A program made the translations under genes and the position numbers. A DNA stretch of 10,948 nucleotides from Eudoraea sp. (GTDB lineage Bacteria > Bacteroidota > Bacteroidia > Flavobacteriales > Flavobacteriaceae), in contig JABDQS010000314.1 in NCBI GenBank assembly GCA_013042125.1, positions 1 through 10,948 of the forward strand, in the 5' to 3' direction. How positions within the stretch are numbered: the first letter of the stretch is position 1; every line of letters begins with the position of its first letter. This document shows positions 7,022 to 10,948 of this stretch, in pieces. The notes under the pieces were generated by a model that had not been told where the DNA came from, made no database searches, and saw only the letters and a program-made list of their open reading frames with translations.

Positions 7022-7315
7022 ATGAATGAAGTAGTAATTAATGATAATAGTTTCCTGCGACAGTTCGAAACTAAGGTTAACGGCCATTTGGCAAAGATTG
7101 AATATTCTTCTCAGGAACGTAAAGTATTCCTTACCAAATTGGTCATTCCGGAAGAAATTACAACGGATGGTTTTCGAGAGGATTTTATTAAATCAGTACT
7201 GCATCACATTCAGGAACAGAATTTGAGAGTTGTACCAACCAGTCCTCAAATAGCAGGCTTTTTAAGAAAAAACAGGCAATATAAAGAAATGCTTCCCGTC
7301 GGGATCCGAATCTAA
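7022..7315 (+). CDS. Small GNAT-like N-acetyltransferase domain protein (YjdJ/NATD1 type), CoA loop degenerate
   Basis: A protein of 97 residues resembling the single-domain GNAT group COG2388. The pattern is a first strand with GHLAKIEYSSQERKVFLTKL (21-40), the strand VIPEEI (41-46), a long helix FREDFIKSVLHHIQEQN (51-67), then LRVVPTSPQIAGFLRKNRQY (68-87). The last segment matches the 'kvvPlCPyva.fi..hpeY' ending of the group, with Ser replacing the usual Cys. In ordinary members strand 4 is followed by an acetyl-CoA loop of the type RGxGIG or KGQGIG; here that position reads TTDGFRED, so the loop is not recognisable. It may be a non-catalytic binding protein, or use CoA differently. It is monocistronic, with a clear terminator just after it and a palindrome in its leader. 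The ATG at 7022 is the first start in frame. No substrate can be named. Confidence 0.75.
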   Translation: MNEVVINDNSFLRQFETKVNGHLAKIEYSSQERKVFLTKLVIPEEITTDGFREDFIKSVLHHIQEQNLRVVPTSPQIAGFLRKNRQYKEMLPVGIRI

Positions 7316-7321
7316 AAAATG

Positions 7322-7347
7322 AAACCTCTCTCTCGAGAGGTTTTTTT
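7322..7347. terminator. Shared terminator between the GNAT-like gene and mtaB
   Basis: Positions 7322-7330 (AAACCTCTC) pair perfectly with 7335-7343 (GAGAGGTTT) around a 4-base loop, with T at 7341-7347 on the + strand. It starts 6 bases after the GNAT-like stop. On the - strand the same stem is followed by TTTCATTTTTTAG, so it can also end mtaB. The T run overlaps the mtaB stop codon at 7346-7348. Confidence 0.85.
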
Positions 7348-8674
7348 ATGCAATTATATCAGCTGAGACAAAATTAAATCGGACTATTCCTTCCTCATCT
7401 ATTTCAGATAGTTCAACCTCATGTAGCGTATTACACAAGGAAGGATCCCATGGTGATCTCACTTTCACATAGTTTTCAGTAAAGCCGTAGATATAACCCT
7501 TTTTATTTTCGCTTTCAAATAATACCGTTCGCTGACTTCCAAGCTGACTTTCGTAGAAAGCCCTCCTTTTTTTTACGGACAAACCACGGAGCATCTTGCT
7601 CCTTTTTTGTCTGATCTTCATAGGTACCCGCTCCGGTAGATCAGCAGCTATAGTATTATCTCTTTCAGAATAGGTAAAGACATGAAGATAGGATACATCC
7701 AATTCATTGAGAAAATGATAGGTTTCCAAAAAGTGTTCTTCAGTTTCTCCCGGAAAGCCAACAATAACATCTACCCCAATGCATGCATGTGGCATTTTGT
7801 CTTTTATGATGGCAACTCTCGCTTCATATAGCTCTCGCCTGTAACGCCGCCGCATTTTTTTTAGCAGATCATTACTTCCACTTTGCAGCGGGATATGAAA
7901 ATGCGGGACAAAACACTTAGACCCGGATACAAATTCTATGGTCTCATCCTTCAGGAGATTTGGTTCAATGGACGAAATACGTAAACGCTCAATTCCATTT
8001 ACCTTATCTAATGCCTGAACAAGCTCATAAAAAGTGTGTTCATGCTTTTTATTGCCAAATTCTCCTTTTCCGTAATCCCCTATGTTCACTCCGGTAAGGA
8101 CTATTTCCTTGATATCCCGGGCAGCGATCTCTGCTGCATTCTGTAATACATTCTTGAGGGTATCGCTCCTGGAAATGCCCCTTGCGAGTGGAATAGTGCA
8201 ATAGGTGCATTTATAATCGCATCCATCCTGAACTTTAAGAAATGCTCTTGTTCTGTCACCTATGGAGTAACTCCCCACATAAAAATCAGCTTCTTCTATT
8301 TCACAGGAATGAATGGTACCAAAGTCATTCTTGCTCAGATCGTTCAGGTAATCTGTGATCTTGAATTTCTCAGTGGCTCCCAGGACCAGATCAACACCAT
8401 TTACGGCAGCTAGCTCCTCGGGCTTTAGCTGGGCATAACACCCAACAGCGATCAGGAAGGCCTCCGGATTTACTTTTTGTGCTTTTTTGACGATTGTCTT
8501 AAATCTCTTATCTGCATTCTCGGTTACTGAACAGGTATTTATCACATAAATATCTGCCCATTCTGTAAAATCTACCTGAAGAAATCCCTCGCTCTTAAAA
8601 CTTCGGGCTATGGTAGAGGTCTCTGAGAAATTAAGCTTGCATCCCAGCGTATAAAAGGCAACTTTCTTATACAT
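7346..8674 (-). CDS. mtaB: tRNA t6A37 methylthiotransferase MtaB
   Basis: A radical-SAM enzyme of 442 residues that adds a methylthio group to N6-threonylcarbamoyladenosine at position 37 of ANN-decoding tRNAs (ms2t6A). The N-terminal methylthiotransferase domain has its three cluster cysteines at Cys12 (YTLGCKLN), Cys48 (NTCSV) and Cys79 (VGCYA). The YTLGCKLN form, rather than the GCQMN of MiaB, points to the MtaB branch. The radical-SAM cluster motif is GCDYKCTYC (Cys152, Cys156, Cys159), followed by HIPLQSGS (260-267) and VGFPGETEE (305-313). A C-terminal TRAM RNA-binding domain occupies about 376-437. Length is usual for the family (430-460). The ATG at 8674 fits the family start. It has its own candidate promoter and lies 89 bases after the GlmU-like gene on the same strand. 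Both iron-sulphur clusters look intact. Confidence 0.95.
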   Translation of the reverse strand: MYKKVAFYTLGCKLNFSETSTIARSFKSEGFLQVDFTEWADIYVINTCSVTENADKRFKTIVKKAQKVNPEAFLIAVGCYAQLKPEELAAVNGVDLVLGATEKFKITDYLNDLSKNDFGTIHSCEIEEADFYVGSYSIGDRTRAFLKVQDGCDYKCTYCTIPLARGISRSDTLKNVLQNAAEIAARDIKEIVLTGVNIGDYGKGEFGNKKHEHTFYELVQALDKVNGIERLRISSIEPNLLKDETIEFVSGSKCFVPHFHIPLQSGSNDLLKKMRRRYRRELYEARVAIIKDKMPHACIGVDVIVGFPGETEEHFLETYHFLNELDVSYLHVFTYSERDNTIAADLPERVPMKIRQKRSKMLRGLSVKKRRAFYESQLGSQRTVLFESENKKGYIYGFTENYVKVRSPWDPSLCNTLHEVELSEIDEEGIVRFNFVSADIIA

Positions 8675-8702
8675 ATTATTCTGCTCCCATCTTTAGGGGT
8701 GG

Positions 8703-8734
8703 CAAAGATAACACTTTGAATGCTGTCCTTAAAA
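8703..8734 (-). promoter_or_regulatory. Candidate promoter for mtaB
   Basis: TATCTTTG (8710-8703 on the - strand) is an exact TAnnTTTG -7 box, 28 bases before the mtaB ATG, giving a leader of about 20 bases. The -33 position, 20 bases further upstream, reads TTTT (8734-8731), one base off TTTG. Confidence 0.5.
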
Positions 8735-8763
8735 TGACCTTTCCTACCCCATAGGCTGATTGT

Positions 8764-9939
8764 TTAATACTTACGCCATTTCCTTGTGAGTTCAAATACG
8801 TGTTCCAGGATAGAAGCTTCTTTTTCATCGAAAATCCTTCCACGCCTGGCCATCATGACCTTAGCAGCTTCAAATGCTTTTGCGGTCTGATAGGTAGAAA
8901 ATCCGCTTGCCCCACCCCAACTAAAGCTGGGAACAAAGTTACGAGGAAAGCCGGAGGTAAAAATGTTGCAATTCACGCCTATCACTGTCCCGGTATTGAA
9001 CATTGTGTTGATTGCGGTCTTACTGTGATCTCCCATCATCAGGCCACAAAATTGTAGTCCTGTCGGCTCAAAACGCTCTGTTGCATAATCCCATAATCTA
9101 ACCTTGTCATAATTATTCTTGAGATTAGAATTATTAGAATCAGCTCCAATATTACACCATTCCCCAAGTACTGAATTGCCGAGATACCCATCGTGTCCCT
9201 TGCTCGAGCACCCAAAAATTACAGAATTACTGATCTCTCCACCAACTTTCCCTTGCGGCCCAACAGTTGTTGGTCCATATATCTTGGCCCCCATTTTTAC
9301 AACCGCATTTTCACAGAGAGCAAATCCACCACGTATCATATTTCCTTCCATGATCTCGGAATCCTTCCCCAGATAGATAGGTCCTTTCGTGGCATTTAAA
9401 ACACTGCACTCTACCCTGGCCCCTTCCTCTAAAAATATATTTTCCGGAGAGATAAGCCTGTTCGTATCAGAGATAGGAGCACTTTTTCTGCCTTTTGTTA
9501 AAAGATCGAAGTCCTGCTGCATTGCTTCCCCGTTCTTCGAAAAGATATCCCAGGTATTTTGCACCCTGATCAAAGTATCTTGGTAGGTTTTTTGATTCAA
9601 GGATGAAGTGTCCCGAAGGCCAATATCCTTAGCAGACCGATAAGCCAGGACCCTGCCATCATACATAAGAGCCGTTTCAGGCTGCAGGGATTGAATGGCA
9701 GATACAAGTTCTGGTGTTGGCAGATAGGATGGGTCAACAAATATATTGTCTGCCTCAAGGGTCATCGGATATTTTACCCTGAGATACTCTTCTGTTTTGT
9801 AGGATATTTTGACTTTTAAATAAGCTTCCCATTTTTCCCGTAGTGTAAGGATCCCGATCCTGATCTCAGCTACTGGCCTTGTAAATGTAAAAGGGAGCAA
9901 GGAGGTTCTTACCTCACTATCTATGAGAATATAATTCAT
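8764..9939 (-). CDS. GlmU-family sugar nucleotidyltransferase/acyltransferase-like protein (Bacteroidota form)
   Basis: A protein of 391 residues of the type described in Bacteroidota as an alternative GlmU family (UDP-GlcNAc diphosphorylase / glucosamine-1-phosphate acetyltransferase-like). The start MNYILIDSEVRTSLLPFTFT followed by RPVAEIRIGILTLREKW is characteristic. From about residue 165 to 335 there is a left-handed beta-helix of hexapeptide repeats, for example IFLEEGARVECSV, GPIYLGKDSEIMEGNMIRGG, AVVKMGAKIYGPTTVG and ISNSVIFGCSSKGHDG, ending with TVIGVNCNIFTSGFPRNFVP. The usual nucleotidyltransferase loop GxGTRM is absent from the N-terminus, so activity on UTP is uncertain. The likely role is in amino-sugar or cell-envelope precursor synthesis in the cytoplasm; the exact reaction is inference. 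It is shorter than E. coli GlmU (456 residues). It follows rpmE2 on the same strand after a terminator. Confidence 0.85.
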   Translation of the reverse strand: MNYILIDSEVRTSLLPFTFTRPVAEIRIGILTLREKWEAYLKVKISYKTEEYLRVKYPMTLEADNIFVDPSYLPTPELVSAIQSLQPETALMYDGRVLAYRSAKDIGLRDTSSLNQKTYQDTLIRVQNTWDIFSKNGEAMQQDFDLLTKGRKSAPISDTNRLISPENIFLEEGARVECSVLNATKGPIYLGKDSEIMEGNMIRGGFALCENAVVKMGAKIYGPTTVGPQGKVGGEISNSVIFGCSSKGHDGYLGNSVLGEWCNIGADSNNSNLKNNYDKVRLWDYATERFEPTGLQFCGLMMGDHSKTAINTMFNTGTVIGVNCNIFTSGFPRNFVPSFSWGGASGFSTYQTAKAFEAAKVMMARRGRIFDEKEASILEHVFELTRKWRKY

Positions 9940-9955
9940 GCAAACTTATTTTTAC

Positions 9956-9963
9956 CAAAAGTA
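9956..9963 (-). promoter_or_regulatory. Candidate -7 box for the GlmU-family gene
   Basis: TACTTTTG on the - strand (9963-9956) lies 16 bases before the ATG at 9939 and directly after the rpmE2 terminator. A second exact match, TAAGTTTG (9948-9941), sits almost on the ATG and would make a leaderless transcript. No -33 box is visible for the first, as that position falls in the terminator stem. Confidence 0.35.
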
Positions 9964-9996
9964 AAAAAATAACGCCCCCGATATATATCGGAGGCG
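9963..9996 (-). terminator. Intrinsic terminator after rpmE2
   Basis: On the - strand, CGCCTCCGA (9996-9988) pairs with TCGGGGGCG (9981-9973) with one G-U wobble. The six bases between (TATATA) can extend the stem. A T-rich run follows, TTATTTTTTTA (9972-9962). It is G-C rich with a clear T tract, 33 bases after the rpmE2 stop, so it probably separates rpmE2 from the GlmU-family gene. Confidence 0.85.
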
Positions 9997-10029
9997 TGAG
10001 TTTATTTAAAGCCCGGTAACAGTAAAATT

Positions 10030-10305
10030 TCAGGCTTTGTCCTGATCAGATTCCTTTTTCTTGAACTTCTGATATTTATTCTTAAACTTATCGATCCTAC
10101 CTGCAGTATCGACCAATTTGGCCTTTCCTGTGTAGAATGGATGTGAAGTTCTTGAGATCTCCAATTTGATCAATGGATATTCAACGCCTTCTACGTCAAG
10201 GGTCTCTTTGGTTTCAGCAGTAGACTTGGTGATAAAAACCTCATCGTTAGACATGTCTTTAAACGCTACCAATCTATAATTCTCCGGGTGTATACCTTTT
10301 CTCAT
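10030..10305 (-). CDS. rpmE2: Ribosomal protein L31 type B (bL31B, zinc-free)
   Basis: A 91-residue protein of the large ribosomal subunit that helps bridge the two subunits. It begins MRKGIHPENYRLVAFKDMSN and contains the family segments FITKSTAETKET, YPLIKLEISRTSHPFYTGK and the end of the domain VDTAGRIDKFKNKYQKF, followed by a charged tail. There is not a single cysteine, so the CxxC zinc ligands of type A L31 are missing; this is the C-minus, type B form. In genomes that carry both forms the B form is typically made under zinc limitation, but Bacteroidota commonly carry only this type, so constitutive expression is expected. No Zur-like operator was recognised upstream. The start at 10305 matches the family and sits about 25 bases after the predicted transcription start. 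Confidence 0.95.
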   Translation of the reverse strand: MRKGIHPENYRLVAFKDMSNDEVFITKSTAETKETLDVEGVEYPLIKLEISRTSHPFYTGKAKLVDTAGRIDKFKNKYQKFKKKESDQDKA

Positions 10306-10334
10306 TGTCTTAGGGGTATTCTTTTTTCAGGCTG

Positions 10335-10366
10335 CAAATGTAATTATTTTTTTTAGCATTCTGCAA
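10335..10366 (-). promoter_or_regulatory. Bacteroidota-type promoter for rpmE2
   Basis: TTG (10366-10364 on the - strand) is followed after 21 bases by TACATTTG (10342-10335), an exact TAnnTTTG -7 box. Transcription would start near 10329, about 25 bases before the ATG. It lies in the 164-base region divergent from the DUF4199-like gene, for which no confident promoter was found; TGAATTTG at 10403-10410 is one base off the -7 consensus. Confidence 0.65.
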
Positions 10367-10469
10367 GAAGATCTTCAAAAAACCATCTTAAAAATTGTAT
10401 CTTGAATTTGTAACATTTTACATAAAACAAGCACTAACAATTCGTAAAACCTAAAAACTAAACTAAAAA

Positions 10470-10948
10470 ATGGAACAAACTCAACCAAAAATCGGAAAAT
10501 TTTCACTCAATTATGGCTTAATCCTGGGTGCAATAAGTGTCGTATTCGGACTTATGCTGTATTCAATGGATGCGCATACTTCACAAGACAGCAGCAATAC
10601 AGTTATCGGTATTGTCTTAGCCGTAGCTATTATAATATGGGCGATATTCAATTTCAAAAAGGCCAATGGCGGTTTATTATCACTAGGTCAGGCCATTAAA
10701 CTAGGTGTATTAATATCATTGATATCAGGGGTGATCTATATTGTCTATTTGATCTTTCTATCCAGTGTCTTGGATACCGAATTCATAACTAAAATCGCTG
10801 AAAATGCCAGGGCAGCAGCAGAAGAGGCCGGAGTAATGACCGCTGCCCAAATTGAGCAACAATACCAGGGAACTATCAACTACTTTTGGATTTCTTACCC
10901 GATCATACTCATTGTTAATGTCCTAATAGGCTTGGCAATTGGTTTAGT
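10470..10948 (+). CDS. DUF4199-like membrane protein, 3' end outside the window
   Basis: The frame is open from the ATG at 10470 to the window edge, giving 159 residues without a stop. It begins MEQTQPKIGKFSLNYGLILG and has four hydrophobic segments: about residues 13-31 (GLILGAISVVFGLMLYS), 44-62 (TVIGIVLAVAIIIWAIFNF), 76-99 (IKLGVLISLISGVIYIVYLIF) and 138-159, which runs into the edge. Between the third and fourth is an Ala/Glu-rich extracytoplasmic or cytoplasmic helix (ENARAAAEEAGVMTAAQIEQ). This four-helix layout with FNFKKANGGLLSLGQAIKLG after the second helix is what I recall for DUF4199, an uncharacterised family of Bacteroidota. No catalytic residues are apparent and no function is known. 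It is divergent from rpmE2. The protein is probably nearly complete, lacking only a short C-terminus. Confidence 0.8.
   Translation, partial: MEQTQPKIGKFSLNYGLILGAISVVFGLMLYSMDAHTSQDSSNTVIGIVLAVAIIIWAIFNFKKANGGLLSLGQAIKLGVLISLISGVIYIVYLIFLSSVLDTEFITKIAENARAAAEEAGVMTAAQIEQQYQGTINYFWISYPIILIVNVLIGLAIGL

Noticed and set aside
8800..9586. Four + strand open frames of 65-85 residues across the GlmU-family gene
   Set aside because: They are shadows of the beta-helix coding region, overlap each other and have no recognisable features.
10008..10038. Inverted repeat AAAGCC ... GGCTTT around the rpmE2 stop codon
   Set aside because: Six-base arms with a 19-base loop and no T run; the strong terminator for rpmE2 is the hairpin at 9963-9996.
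10367..10376. Ten-base palindrome GAAGATCTTC between rpmE2 and the DUF4199-like gene
   Set aside because: Too short to distinguish from chance; no second copy or T run nearby.
1..10948. Search for CRISPR repeats, insertion sequences, tRNA genes, toxin-antitoxin or defence genes
   Set aside because: No repeated units, transposase motifs, tRNA-like cloverleaf or defence-type domains were recognised; nearly all of the window is occupied by housekeeping or conserved Bacteroidota genes.

Overview
This is a stretch of ordinary core chromosome from a member of the Bacteroidota, most likely the family Flavobacteriaceae. The evidence is the protein families (a CarB that ends before the regulatory domain, a type B L31, a GlmU-family protein of the Bacteroidota kind, DUF6263- and DUF4199-like proteins), promoters of the Bacteroidota type (TTTG or TTG, about 19-21 bases, TAnnTTTG), an A/T-rich base composition, and start codons mostly without a Shine-Dalgarno sequence. 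No mobile element, CRISPR array, tRNA, rRNA or phage gene was seen. No intergenic stretch exceeds about 180 bases, so coding is dense throughout.

Layout from left to right. (1) The 3' end of 6-phosphogluconate dehydrogenase (gnd, + strand) converges on carB (- strand), the large subunit of carbamoyl-phosphate synthase. carB lies directly downstream of rpmH (ribosomal protein L34), with a strong terminator hairpin between them. (2) Divergent from rpmH is a + strand pair: a secreted DUF6263-like protein, then a small membrane protein with TPR-like helices. (3) These converge on a - strand pair: an alpha/beta hydrolase followed by a membrane-anchored or secreted lytic transglycosylase, which has its own promoter. 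(4) A divergent intergenic region contains a perfect 23-base palindrome and leads into a small GNAT-like gene on the + strand. (5) A shared terminator separates that gene from mtaB (tRNA methylthiotransferase, - strand). mtaB is preceded by a GlmU-family nucleotidyltransferase/acyltransferase-like protein and by rpmE2 (type B ribosomal protein L31), all on the - strand. (6) The window ends inside a + strand DUF4199-like membrane protein, cut at the edge.

Functionally the region mixes central metabolism (gnd, carB), translation (L34, L31, MtaB) and cell envelope (transglycosylase, GlmU-like protein, DUF6263, membrane proteins). The genes appear to be separately promoted neighbours, not one pathway. 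No new multi-gene system stands out. The points most worth a second look are the palindrome/hairpin in front of the GNAT-like gene, the apparent loss of the acetyl-CoA loop in that protein, the CarB without its allosteric domain, and the terminator between rpmH and carB with no clear carB promoter after it.
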